Shown: one piece after another, positions 1 through 12,576 of the stretch | Position numbering within the stretch: position 1 is the first letter of the stretch | How the letters are laid out: every line of letters begins with the position of its first letter | Assembly (NCBI GenBank): GCA_910589415.1 | Contig: OU342639.1 | Location: 10,362,268-10,426,267 of the forward strand | Reading direction: 5' to 3' | DNA: 64,000 nucleotides | Source: Malachius bipustulatus | Taxonomy: Eukaryota; Arthropoda; Insecta; Coleoptera; Melyridae | Notes under the pieces: generated by a model | What the model was told of the DNA's origin: nothing | The model's database searches: none | Seen by the model: the letters and a program-made list of their open reading frames with translations, nothing else | Position numbers and translations under genes: made by a program

Positions 1-9
1 AAAACAATG

Positions 10-2073
10 ACATATAAAACTCTTTTCTAGCAGCTCCGGGACAGAAATTATGATTTATTTAATACCCTCAATCGTAAGAAACAGTAGCAATTGCAACACC
101 CTTCTCTGGATGTCAAAAAAGGTTATAACTTCTAAACCAGAAGAGCTAGAAAAAAGCCTCACGGCCCGTCATATTAATCGCCAGAGAGTGGACCTTTTTA
201 AAAAAAAAATAAAAAACATTTTTTTACTACTTTTCAAAATTTTATTACAGAAACCCAAATTTGAAATTTCGAAATTTCTTGCGAAATTATTTTTGGATAT
301 GGAGTCGTTTTTAGTTTTTCGTGATTGTTTTACAATTTTCTCCACTGCTTACCGTTATTTTTCGATGTTCAGAAAAACTAATGGTAAGTATAAGACTGCC
401 TACCCTCTCAGCTCCGATCACCCTGGTACCCAAAATTATTGTTTTGTGTCAAATGGGACGAAAAAGCTCATAACTTCCGAACCAGAAAAATTAGGAAAAA
501 GCTTCACCCCTCATCTTAATCGCAAGAAAATGCTCGTTTCGAAAATTAATCAAAATTAATTTTTGTGGAATTTCCCAAAATTTTACAGCGGCACTAATAT
601 GAAAATTCGAAATTTATTGTTCTTCCGGTATGAAGCCATTCTGATTCTTTGCTGATCAATTGAAGACTTACGCGAAACCTTATCCTAATTCTGCGGTGTT
701 TTTCGAAAACAATCACATATAAAACTCTTTTCAAGCAGCAATTGCAACACCCTTCGCTGGATGTCAAAAAAGGTTATAACTTCTAAACCAGAAGATCTAG
801 AAAAAAGCCTCACGGCCCGTCATATTAATCACCAGAGAGTGGACCTTTTTCATAAAATAAAAAATAGAAAACATTTTATTACTACTTTTCAAAATTTTAT
901 TACAGACACCCATATTTGAAATTTCGAAATTTCTTGCGAAAATATTTTTGGATATGGAGTCGTTCCTAGTTTTTCGTGATTGTTTTACAATTTTCTCCAC
1001 TGCTTACCGTTATTTTTCGATGTTCAGAAAAACTAATGGTAAGTGTAAGACTACCTACCCTCTCAGCTCCGATCACCCTGGTACCCAAAATTATTGTTTT
1101 GTGTCAAATGGGACGAAAAAGCTTATAACTTGCGAACTAGAAAAACTAGGAAAAAGCTTCACCCCTCATCTTAATCGCAAGAAAACGCTCGTTTCGAAAA
1201 TTAATCAAAATTAATTTTTGTGGAATTTCCCACAATTTAACAGCGGCACTAATATGAAAATTTGAAATTTATTGTTCTTCCGGTATGAAGCCATTCTGAT
1301 TTTTTGCTGATCAATTGAAGACTTACGCGAAACCTTATCCTAATTCTGCGGTGTTTTTCGAAAATAATGACATATAAAACTCTTTTCTAGCAGCTCCGGG
1401 ACAGAAATTATGATTTATTTAATAATTCAATCGTAAGAAACAGTAGCAATTGCAACACCCTTCACTGGATGTCAAAAAAGGTTATAACTGCTAAACCAGA
1501 AGAGCTAGAAAAAAGCCTCACGGCCCGTCATATTAATCGCCAGAGAGTGGACCTTTTTCAAAAAAAAATAAAAAACATTTTATTACTACTTTTCAAAATT
1601 TTATTACAGACACCCATATTTGAAATTTCGAAATTTCTTGTGAAAATATTTTTGGATATGGAGTCGTTTTTAGTTTTTCGTGATTGTCTTACAATTTTCT
1701 CCACTGCTTACCGTTATTTTTCGATGTTCAGAAAAACTAATGGTAAGTGTAAGACTACCTACCCTCTCAGCTCCGATCACCCTGGTACCCAAAATTATTG
1801 TTTTGTGTCAAATGGGACGAAAAATCTCATAACTTCCGAATCAGAAAAACTAGGAAAAAGCTTCACCCCTCATCTTAATCGCAAGAAAATGCTCGTTTCG
1901 AAAATTAATCAAAATTAATTTTTGTGGAATTTCCCAAAATTTAACAGCGGCACTAATATGAAAATTCGAAATTTATTGTTCTTCCGGTATGAAGCCATTC
2001 TGATTTTTTGCTGATCAATTGAAGACTTACGCGATACCTTATCCTAATTTTGCGGTGTTTTTCGAAAACAATG
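10..2073 (+). repeat. Monomers M1-M3, copy of M41-M43
   Basis: Monomer starts are 10, 715 and 1370. The trio shares its variants with 28,007-30,072 at a constant offset of 27,997-27,999, including the short M2, the gcgaaacc/ctgcggtg changes at monomer ends, and ataactgctaaacc in M3. M2 (655 bp) lacks about 54 bases after caagcag and joins directly to caattgcaac. Confidence 0.9.
715..1369 (+). repeat. Short monomer M2, class B deletion (655 bp)
   Basis: After the TATA-like word the text reads cttttcaagcag then caattgcaac, skipping the segment that normally holds ctccgggacag through aaacagtag. The same junction occurs in M28 (18,934), M37 (25,234) and M42 (28,712). The shared junction suggests a single deletion event followed by copying. 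Short agca-type microhomology flanks the break. Confidence 0.9.
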
Positions 2074-5000
2074 ACATATAAAACTCTTTTCTAGCAGCTC
2101 CGGGACAGAAATTATGATTTATTTAATACCTTCAATCGTAAGAAACAGTAGCAATTGCAACACCCTTCGCTGGATGTCAAAAAAGGTTATAACTTCTAAA
2201 CCAGAAGAGCTAGAAAAAAGCCTCACGGCCCGTCATATTAATCGCCAGAGAGTGGACCTTTTAAAAAAAAAAATAAAAAAAAACATTTTTTACTACTTTT
2301 CAAAATTTTATTACAGACACCCAAATTTGAAATTTCGAAATTTCTTGCGAAATTAGTTTTGGATATGGAGTCGTTCTTAGTTTTTCGTGATTGTTTTACA
2401 ATTTTCTCCACTGCTTACCGTTATTTTTCGATGTTCAGAAAAACTAATGGTAAGTATAAGACTACCTACCCTCTCAGCTCCGATCTACCTGGTACCCAAA
2501 ATTATTGTTTTGTGTCAAATGGGACGAAAAAGCTCATAACTTCCGAAGCAGAAAAACTAGGAAAAAGCTTCACCCCTCATCTTAATCGCAAGAAAATTCT
2601 CGTTTCGAAAATTAATCAAAATTAATTTTTGTGGAATTTCCCAAAATTTAACAGCGGCACTAATATGAAAATTCGAAATTTATTGTTCTTCCGGTATGAA
2701 GCCATTCTGATTTTTTGCTGATCAATTGAAGACTTACGCGATACCTTATCCTAATTTTGCGGTGTTTTTCGAAAACAATGACATATAAAACTCTTTTCTA
2801 GCAGCTCCGGGACAGAAATTATGATTTATTTAATACCTTCAATCGTAAGAAACAGTAGCAATTGCAACACCCTTCGCTGGATGTCAAAAAAGTTTATAAC
2901 TTCTAAACCAGAAGATCTAGAAAAAAGCCTCACGGCCCGTCATATTAATCGCCAGAGAGTGGACCTTTAAAAAAAAAAAAATATAAAACATTTTTTTACT
3001 ACTTTTCAAATTTTATTACAGACACCCAAATTTGAAATTTCGAAATTTCTTACGAAAATATTTTTGGATATGGAGTCGTTTTTAGTTTTTCGTGGTTGTT
3101 TTACAATTTTCTCCACTGCTTACCGTTATTTTTCGATGTTCAGAAAAACTAATGGTAAGTGTAAGACTACCTACCCTCTCAGCTCCGATCACCCCGGTAC
3201 CCAAAATTATTGTTTTGTGTCAAATGAGACGAAAAAGCTCATAACTTGCGAACTAGAATAACTAGGAAAAAGCTTCACCCCTCATCTTAGTCGCAAGAAA
3301 ACGCTCGTTTCGAAAATTAATCAAAATTAATTTTTGTGGAATTTCCCAAAATTTAACAGCGGCACTAATATGAAAATTCGAAATTTATTGTTCTTCCGGT
3401 ATGAAGCCATTCTGATTTTTTGCTGATCAATTGAAGACTTACGCGATACCTTATCCTAATTTTGCGGTGTTTTTCGAAAACAATGACTTATAAAACTCTT
3501 TTCTAGCAGCTCCGGGACAGAAATTATGATTTATTTAATACCTTCAATCGTAAGAAACAGTTGCAATTGCAACACCCTTCGCTGGATGTCAAAAAAGGTT
3601 ATAACTTCTAAACCAGAAGAGCTATAAAAAAGCCTCACGGCCCGTCATATTAATCGCCAGAGAGTGGACCTTTTTCAAAAAAAAATAAAAAACATTTTAT
3701 TACTACTTTTCAAAATTTTATTACAGACACCCAAATTTGAAATTTAGAAATTTCTTGTGAAAATATTTTTGGATATGGTTCCTAGTTTTTCGTGATTGTT
3801 TTACAATTTTCTCCACTGCTTACCGTTATTTTTCGATGTTCAGAAAAACTAATGGTAAGTATAAGACTACCTACCCTCTCAGCTCCGATCACCCTGGTAC
3901 CCAAAATTATTGTTTTGTGTCAAATGGGACGAAAAAGCTCATAACTTCCGAACCAGAAAATCTAGGAAAAAGCTTCACCCCTCATCTTAATCGCAAGAAA
4001 ACGCTCGTTTCGAAAATTAATCAAAATTAATTTTTGTGGAATTTCCCAAAATTTAACAGCGGCACTAATATGAAAATTCGAAATTTATTGTTCTTCCGGT
4101 ATGAAGCCATTCTGATTTTTTGCTGATCAATTGAAGACTTACGCGATACCTTATCCTAATTTTGCGGTGTTTTTCGAAAACAATGACATATGAAACTCTT
4201 TTCTAGCAGCTCCGGGACAGAAATTATGATTTATTTAATACTTCAATCGTAAGAAACAGTAGCAATTGCAACACCCTTCGCTGGATGTCAAAAAAGGTTA
4301 TAACTTTTAATCCAGAAGAGCTAGAAAAAAGCCTCACGGCCCGTCATATTAATCGCCAGAGAGTGGACCTTTTTCGAAAAAAAAAATATAAAACATTTTT
4401 TTACTACTTTTCAAATTTTATTACAGACATCCAAATTTGAAATTTCGAAATTTCTTTCCAAAATATTTTTGGATATGGAGTCGTTTTTAGTTTTTCGTGA
4501 TTGTCTTACAATTTTCTCCACTGCTTACCGTTATTTTTCGATGTTCAGAAAAACTAATGGTAAGTATAAGACTACCTACCCTCTCAGCTCCGATCACCCT
4601 GGTACCCAAAATTATTGTTTTGTGTCAAATGGGACGAAAAAGCTCATAACTTCCGAACTAGAAAAACTAGGAAAAAGCTTCACCCCTCATCTTAATCGCA
4701 AGAAAATGCTCGTTTCGAAAATTAATCGAAATTAATTTTTGTGGAATTTCCCAAAATTTTACAACGGCACTAATATGAAAATTCGAAATTTATTGTTCTT
4801 CCGGTATGAAGCCATTCTGATTTTTTGCTGGTCAATTGAAGACTTACGCGATACCTTATCCTAATCTTGCGGTGTTTTTCGAAAACAATGACATATAAAA
4901 CTCTTTTCTAGCAGCTCCGGGACAGAAATTATGATTTATTTAATACCTTCAATCGTAAGAAACAGTAGCAATTGCAACACCCTTCGCTGGATGTCAAAAA

Positions 5001-6299
5001 AGGTTATAACTTCTAAACCAGAAGAGCTATAAAAAAGCCTCACGGCCCGTCATATTAATCGCCAGAGAGTGGACCTTTTTCAAAAAAAAATAAAAAACAT
5101 TTTATTACTACTTTTCAAAATTTTATTACAGACACCCAAATTTGAAATTTAGAAATTTCTTGTGAAAATATTTTTGGATATGGTTCCTAGTTTTTCGTGA
5201 TTGTTTTACAATTTTCTCCACTGCTTACCGTTATTTTTCGATGTTCAGAAAAACTAATGGTAAGTATAAGACTACCTACCCTCTCAGCTCCGATCACCCT
5301 GGTACCCAAAATTATTGTTTTGTGTCAAATGGGACGAAAAAGCTCATAACTTCCGAACCAGAAAAACTAGGAAAAAACTTCACCCCTCATCTTAATCGCA
5401 AGAAAAATCTCGTTTCGAAAATTAATCAAAATTAATTTTTGTGGAATTTCCCAAAATTTAACAGCGGCACTAATATGAAAATTCGAAATTTATTGTTCTT
5501 CCGGTATGAAGCCATTCTGATTTTTTGCTGATCAATTGAAGACTTACGCGATACCTTATCCTAATCTTGCGGTGTTTTTCGAAAACAATGACATATAAAA
5601 CTCTTTTCTAGCAGCTCCGGGACAGAAATTATGATTTATTTAATACCTTCAATCGTAAGAAACAGTAGCAATTGCAACACCCTTCGCTGGATGTCAAAAA
5701 AGGTTATAACTTCTAAACCAGAAGAGCTATAAAAAAGCCTCACGGCCCGTCATATTAATCAACAGAGAGTGGACCTTTTTCATAAAATAAAAAATAGAAA
5801 ACATTTTATTACTACTTTTCAAAATTTTATTACAGACACCCATATTTGAAATTTCGAAATTTCTTGCGAAAATATTTTTGGATATGGAGTCGTTCCTAGT
5901 TTTTCGTGATTGTTTTACAATTTTCTCCACTGCTTACCGTTATTTTTCGATGTTCAGAAAAACTAATGGTAAGTGTAAGACTACCTACCCTCTCAGCTCC
6001 GATCACCCTGGTACCCAAAATTATTGTTTTGTGTCAAATGGGACGAAAAAGCTCATAACTTGCAAACCAGAAAAACTGAGAAAAAGCTTCACCCCTCATC
6101 TTAATCGCAAGAAAATGCTCGTTTCGAAAATTAATCAAAATTAATTTTTGTGGAATTTCCCAAAATTTAACAGCGGCACTAATATGAAAATTCGAAATTT
6201 ATTGTTCTTCCGGTCTGAAGCCATTCTGATTTTTTGCTGATCAATTGAAGACTTACGCGATACCTTATCCTAATTTTGCGGTGTTTTTCGAAAACAATG
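2074..6299 (+). repeat. Monomers M4-M9, mixed variants with M6/M8 pair
   Basis: Starts are 2074, 2781, 3486, 4186, 4891 and 5591. M6 and M8 are both 700 bp and share a private 5-base loss (ggatatggttcctag instead of ggatatggagtcgttcctag), a gaagagctataaaa change and a gaaatttagaaatttc change, so they are recent copies 1,405 bp apart. M7 carries acagacatccaaa, shared only with M44 (30,073) and M84 (57,917), and has a damaged TATA-like word (catatgaaac). M5 corresponds to M45 (30,778), and both have gaatttcttacg and the exon change cgtggttg. Confidence 0.85.
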
Positions 6300-6920
6300 A
6301 CATATAAAACTCTTTTCTAGCAGCTCCGGGACAGAAATTATGATTTATTTAATACCTTCAATCGTAAGAAACAGTAGCAATTGCAACACCCTTCGCTGGA
6401 TGTCAAAAAAGGTTATAACTTCTAAACCAGAAGAGCTAGAAAAAAGCCTCACGGCCCGTCATATTAATCACCAGAGAGTGGACCTTTTTCATAAAATAAA
6501 AAATAGAAAACATTTTATTACTACTTTTCAAATTTTATTACATTTCTCCACTGCTTACCGTTATTTTTCGATGTTCAGAAAAACTAATGGTAAGTGTAAG
6601 ACTACCTACCCTCTCAGCTCCGATCACCCTGGTACCCAAAATTATTGTTTTGTGTCAAATGGGACGAAAAAGCTCATAACTTGCGAACTAGGAAAACTAG
6701 GAAAAAGCTTCACCCCTCATCTTAATCGCAAGAAAACGCTCGTTTCGAAAATTAATCAAAATTAATTTTTGTGGAATTTCCCAAAATTTAACAGCGGCAC
6801 TAACATGAAAATTCGAAATTTATTGTTCTTCCGGTATGAAGCCATTCTGATTTTTTGCTGATCAATTGAAGACTTACGCGATACCTTATCCTAATTTTGC
6901 GGTGTTTTTCGAAAACAATG
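6300..6920 (+). repeat. Short monomer M10, class A deletion (621 bp)
   Basis: Near 6,540 the text jumps from ttttattaca to tttctccactgc, removing about 87 bases relative to the common monomer. The loss takes out the acceptor AG, the 16-bp palindrome and most of the exon-like segment, while keeping the GTAAGT word. The same junction recurs in M46 (31,480), M53 (36,349), M57 (39,098), M58 (39,719) and M59 (40,340). Confidence 0.92.
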
Positions 6921-9751
6921 ACATATAAAACTCTTTTCTAGCAGCTCCGGGACAGAAATTATGATTTATTTAATACATTCAATCGTAAGAAACAGTAGCA
7001 ATTGCAACACCCTTCGCTGGATGTCAAAAAAGGTTATAACTTCTAAACCAGAAGACCTAGAAAAAAGCCTCACGGCCCGTCATATTAATCGCAAGAGAGT
7101 GGACCTTTTTCAAAAAAAAAATAAAAAAAAAAAAACATTTTTTTACTACTTTTCAAAATTTTATTACAGACACCCAAATTTGAAATTTCGAAATTTCTTG
7201 CGAAATTATTTTTGGATATGGAGTCGTTCTTAGTTTTTCGTGATTGTTTTACAATTTTCTCCACTGCTTACCGTTATTTTTCGATGTTCAGAAAAACTAA
7301 TGGTAAGTATAAGACTACCTACCCTCTCAGCTCCGATCACCCTGGCACCCAAAATTATTGTTTTGTGTCAAATGGGACGAAAAAGCTCATAACTTCCGAA
7401 CCAGAGAAACTAGGAAAAAGCTTCACCCCTCATCTTAATCGCAAGAAAATTCTCGTTTCGAAAATTAATCAAAATTAATTTTTGTGGAATTTCCCAAAAT
7501 TTAACAGCGGCACTAATATGAAAATTCGAAATTTATTGTTCTTCCGGTATGAAGCCATTCTGATTTTTTGCTGATCAATTGAAGACTTACGCGATACCTT
7601 ATCCTAATTTTGCGGTGTTTTTCGAAAACAATGACATATAAAACTCTTTTCAAGCAGCTCCGGGACAGAAATTATGATTCATTTAATACTTCAATCGTAA
7701 GAAACAGTAGCAATTGCAACACCCTTCTCTGGATGTCAAAAAAGGTTATAACTTCTAAACCAGAAGAGCTAGAAAAAAGCCTCACGGCCCGTCATATTAA
7801 TCGCCAGAGTGGACCTTTTTCAAAAAAAAAAATAAAAAACATTTTTTTACTACTTTTCAAAATTTTATTACAGACACCCAAATTTGAAATTTCGAAATTT
7901 CTTGCGAAATTATTTTTGGATATGGAGTCGTTCTTAGTTTTTCGTGATTGTTTTACAATTTTCTCCACTGCTTACCGTTATTTTTCGATGTTCAGAAAAA
8001 CTAATGGTAAGTATAAGACTACCTACCCTCTCAGCTCCGATCACCCTGGTACCCAAAATTATTGTTTTGTGTTAAATGGGACGAAAAAGCTCATAACTTC
8101 CGAACCAGAAAAACTAGGAAAAAGCTTCACCCCTCATCTTAATCGCAAGAAAATTCTCGTTTCGAAAATTAATCAAAATTAATTTTTGTGGAATTTCCCA
8201 AAATTTAACAGCGGCACTAATATGAAAATTCGAAATTTATTGTTCTTCCGGTATGAAGCCATTCTGATTTTTTGCTGATCAATTGAAGACTTACGCGAAA
8301 CATTATCCTAATTTTGCGGTGATCTTCGAAAACAATGACATATAAAACTCTTTTCAAGCAGCTCCGGGACAGAAATTATGATTCATTTAATACTTCAATC
8401 GTAAGAAACAGTAGCAATTGCAACACCCTTCGCTGGATGTCAAAAAAGGTTATAACTTCTAAACCAGAAGAGCTAGAAAAAAGCCTCGCGGCCCGTCATA
8501 TTAATCGCCAGAGAGTGGACCTTTTTCAAAAAAAAATAAAAAAAAACATTTTTTTACTACTTTTCAAAATTTTATTACAGACACCCAAATTTGAAATTTC
8601 GAAATTTCTTGCGAAATTATTTTTGGATATGGAGTCGTTCTTAGTTTTTCGTGATTGTTTTACAATTTTCTCCACTGCTTACCGTTATTTTTCGATGTTC
8701 AGAAAAACTAATGGTAAGTATAAGACTACCTACCCTCTCAGCTCCGATCACCCTGGTACCCAAAATTATTGTTTTGTGTCAAATGGGACGAAAAAGCTCA
8801 TAACTTCCGAACCAGAAAAACTAGGAAAAAGCTTCACCCCTCATCTTAATCGCAAGAAAATTCTCGTTTCGAAAATTAATCAAAATTAATTTTTGTGGAA
8901 TTTCCCAAAATTTAACAGCGGCACTAATATGAAAATTCGAAATTTATTGTTCTTCCGGTATGAAGCCATTCTGATTTTTTGCTGATCAATTGAAGACTTA
9001 CGCGATACATTATCCTAATTTTGCGGTGTTCTTCGAAAACAATGACATATAAAACTCTTTTCAAGCAGCTCCGGGACAGAAATTATGATTCATTTAATAC
9101 TTCAATCGTAAAAAACAGTAGCAATTGCAACACCCTTCGCTGGATGTCAAAAAAGGTTATAACTTCTAAACCAGAAGAGCTAGAAAAAAGCCTCACGGCC
9201 CGTCATATTAATCGCCAGAGAGTGGACCTTTTTCAAAAAAAAATTAAAAAAAACATTTTTTTACTACTTTTCAAAATTTTATTACAGACACCCAAATTTG
9301 AAATTTCGAAATTTCTTGCGAAATTATTTTTGGATATGGAGTCGTTCTCAGTTTTTCGTGATTGTTTTACAATTTTCTCCACTGCTTACCGTTATTTTTC
9401 GATGTTCAGAAAAACTAATGGTAAGTGTAAGACTACCTACCCTCTCAGCTCCGATCACCCTGGTACCCAAAATTATTGTTTCGTGTCAAATGGGACGAAA
9501 AAGCTCATAACTTCCGAACCAGAAAAACTAGGAAAAAGCTTCACCCCTCATCTTAATCGCAAGAAAATTCTCGTTTCGAAAATTAATCAAAATTAATTTT
9601 TGTGGAATTTCCCAAAATTTAACAGCGGCACTAATATGAAAATTCGAAATTTATTGTTCTTCCGGTATGAAGCCATTCTGATTTTTTGCTGATCAATTGA
9701 AGACTTACGCGATACCTTATCCTAATTTTGCGGTGTTTTTCGAAAACAATC
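6921..9751 (+). repeat. Monomers M11-M14
   Basis: Starts are 6921, 7634, 8338 and 9045. M11 and M12 match M47 and M48 (offset about 25,178), sharing cctggcaccc and ccagagaaact in M11/M47. M13 and M14 match M62 and M63 (offset 34,037), sharing ggtgatcttcg upstream of M13 and gttctcagtttttcg in M14. These monomers have ttttcaagcag instead of the commoner ttttctagcag, which removes an in-frame stop and makes the longest chance ORFs (184-191 codons). Confidence 0.88.
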
Positions 9752-12576
9752 ACATATAAAACTCTTTTCTAGCAGCTCCGGGACAGAAATTATGATTTAT
9801 TTAATACCTTCAATCGTAAGAAACAGTAGCAATTGCAACACCCTTCGCTGGATGTCAAAAAAGGTTATAACTTCTAAACCAGAAGAGCTAGAAAAAAGCC
9901 TCACGGCCCGTCATATTAATCACCAGAGAGTGGGCCTTTTTCAAAAAATAAAAACTAAAAAACATTTTTTTACTACTTTTCAAAATTTTATTACAGACAC
10001 CCATATTTGAAATTTCGAAATTTCTTGCGAAAATATTTTTGGATATGGAGTCGTTCCTAGTTTTTCGTGATTGTTTTACAATTTTCTCCACTGCTTACCG
10101 TTATTTTTCGATGTTCAGAAAAACTAATGGTAAGTGTAAGACTACCTAGCCTCTCAGCTCCGATCACCCTGGTACCCAAAATTATTGTTTTGTGTCAATT
10201 GGGACGAAAAAGCTCATAACTTCCGAACCAGAAAAACTAGGAAAAAGCTTCACCCCTCATCTTAATCGCAAGAAAATTCTCGTTTCGAAAATTAATCGAA
10301 ATTAATTTTTGTGGAATTTCCCAAAATTTAACAGCAGCACTAATATGAAAATTCGAAATTTATTGTTCTTCCGGTATGAAGCCATTCTGATTTTTTGCTG
10401 GTCAATTGAAGTACGCGATACCTTATCCTAATTTTGCGGTGTTTTTCGAACACAATGACATATAAAACTCTTTTCTAGCAGCTCCGGGACAGAAATTATG
10501 ATTTATTTAATACCTTCAATCGTAAGAAACAGTAGCAATTGCAACACCGTTCTCTGGATGTCAAAAAAGGTTATAACTTCTAAACCAGAAGAGCTAGAAA
10601 AAAGCCTCACGGCCCGTCATATTAATCGCCAGAGAGTGGACCTTTTTCAAAAAAAAATAAAAAAAAACATTTTTTTACTACTTTTCAAAATTTTATTACA
10701 GACACCCAAATTTGAAATTTCGAAATTTCTTGCGAAATTATTTTTGGATATGGAGTCGTTCTTAGTTTTTCGTGATTGTTTTACAATTTTCTCCACTGCT
10801 TACCGTTATTTTTCGATGTTCAGAAAAACTAATGGTAAGTATAAGACTACCTAGCCTCTCAGCTCCGATCACCCTGGTACCCAAAATTATTGTTTTGTGT
10901 CAATTGGGACGAAAAAGCTCATAACTTCCGAACCAGAAAAACTAGGAAAAAGCTTCACCCCTCATCTTAATCGCAAGAAAATTCTCGTTTCGAAAATTAA
11001 TCGAAATTAATTTTTGTGGAATTTCCCAAAATTTAACAGCAGCACTAATATGAAAATTCGAAATTTATTGTTCTTCCGGTATGAAGCCATTCTGATTTTT
11101 TGCTGGTCAATTGAAGTACGCGATACCTTATCCTAATTTTGCGGTGTTTTTCGAAAACAATGACATATAAAACTCTTTTCTAGCAGCTCCGGGACAGAAA
11201 TTATGATTTATTTAATACCTTCAATCGTAAGAAACAGTAGCAATTGCAACACCCTTCGCTGGATGTCAAAAAAGGTTATAACTTCTAAACCAGAAGAGCT
11301 AGAAAAAAGCCTCACGGCCCGTCATATTAATCACCAGAGAGTGGGCCTTTTTCAAAAAATAAAAACTAAAAAACATTTTTTTACTACTTTTCAAAATTTT
11401 ATAACAGACACCCATATTTGAAATTTCGAAATTTCTTGCGAAAATATTTTTGGATATGGAGTCGTTCCTAGTTTTTCGTGATTGTTTTACAATTTTCTCC
11501 ACTGCTTACCGTTATTTTTCGATGTTCAGAAAAACTAATGGTAAGTGTAAGACTACCTAGCCTCTCAGCTCCGATCACCCTGGTACCCAAAATTATTGTT
11601 TTGTGTCAATTGGGACGAAAAAGCTCATAACTTCCGAACCAGAAAAACTAGGAAAAAGCTTCACCCCTCATCTTAATCGCAAGAAAATTCTCGTTTCGAA
11701 AATTAATCGAAATTAATTTTTGTGGAATTTCCCAAAATTTAACAGCAGCACTAATATGAAAATTCGAAATTTATTGTTCTTCCGGTATGAAGCCATTCTG
11801 ATTTTTTGCTGGTCAATTGAAGTACGCGATACCTTATCCTAATTTTGCGGTGTTTTTCGAACACAATGACATATAAAACTCTTTTCTAGCAGCTCCGGGA
11901 CAGAAATTATGATTTATTTAATACCTTCAATCGTAAGAAACAGTAGCAATTGCAACACCGTTCTCTGGATGTCAAAAAAGGTTATAACTTCTAAACCAGA
12001 AGAGCTAGAAAAAAGCCTCACGGCCCGTCATATTAATCGCCAGAGAGTGGACCTTTTTCAAAAAAAAATAAAAAAAAACATTTTTTTACTACTTTTCAAA
12101 ATTTTATTACAGACACCCAAATTTGAAATTTCGAAATTTCTTGCGAAATTATTTTTGGATATGGAGTCGTTCTTAGTTTTTCGTGATTGTTTTACAATTT
12201 TCTCCACTGCTTACCGTTATTTTTCGATGTTCAGAAAAACTAATGGTAAGTATAAGACTACCTAGCCTCTCAGCTCCGATCACCCTGGTACCCAAAATTA
12301 TTGTTTTGTGTCAAATGGGACGAAAAAGCTCATAACTTCCGAACCAGAAAAACTAGGAAAAAGCTTCACCCCTCATCTTAATCGCAAGAAAATTCTCGTT
12401 TCGAAAATTAATCAAAATTAATTTTTGTGGAATTTCCCAAAATTTAACAGCGGCACTAATATGAAAATTCGAAATTTATTGTTCTTCCGGTATGAAGCCA
12501 TTCTGATTTTTTGCTGATCAATTGAAGACTTACGCGATACCTTATCCTAATTTTGCGGTGTTTTTCGAAAACAATG
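9752..12576 (+). repeat. Dimeric higher-order repeat, 1,411 bp x 2 (M15-M18)
   Basis: Starts are 9752, 10,458, 11,163 and 11,869. M15 matches M17 and M16 matches M18 at an offset of exactly 1,411. M15/M17 have caccagagagtgggcc and aaaactaaaaaac; M16/M18 have cgccagagagtggacc and an unbroken A-tract. Three of the four B halves (M15, M16, M17) are of the beta type (tcaattgggac, acagcagcac, gctggtcaattgaagtacgcg); M18 ends with the alpha type. Confidence 0.9.

Noticed and set aside
50..559. Recurrent 169-170-codon and 88-codon plus-strand ORFs as a tandem gene family
   Set aside because: The frame is shared because the DNA is homogenised. Frequent variants (cctagcctctc, gagctataa, indels) truncate it without other change, and the 88-codon frame is just the part between two common stops.
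797..1000. Repeated 67-codon minus-strand ORF
   Set aside because: It overlaps the plus-strand frames in the same satellite segment, is lost in class A monomers, and shows no family features.
9021..9596. Longest ORF of the array (191 codons; a near copy at 43,058-43,633) as a protein gene
   Set aside because: It runs across both halves of a satellite monomer and exists because M14/M63 lack the usual TAG in ttttctagcag. Most other monomers break the frame by stops, frameshifts in the A-tract or deletions. There is no domain, no start context and no selection for frame.
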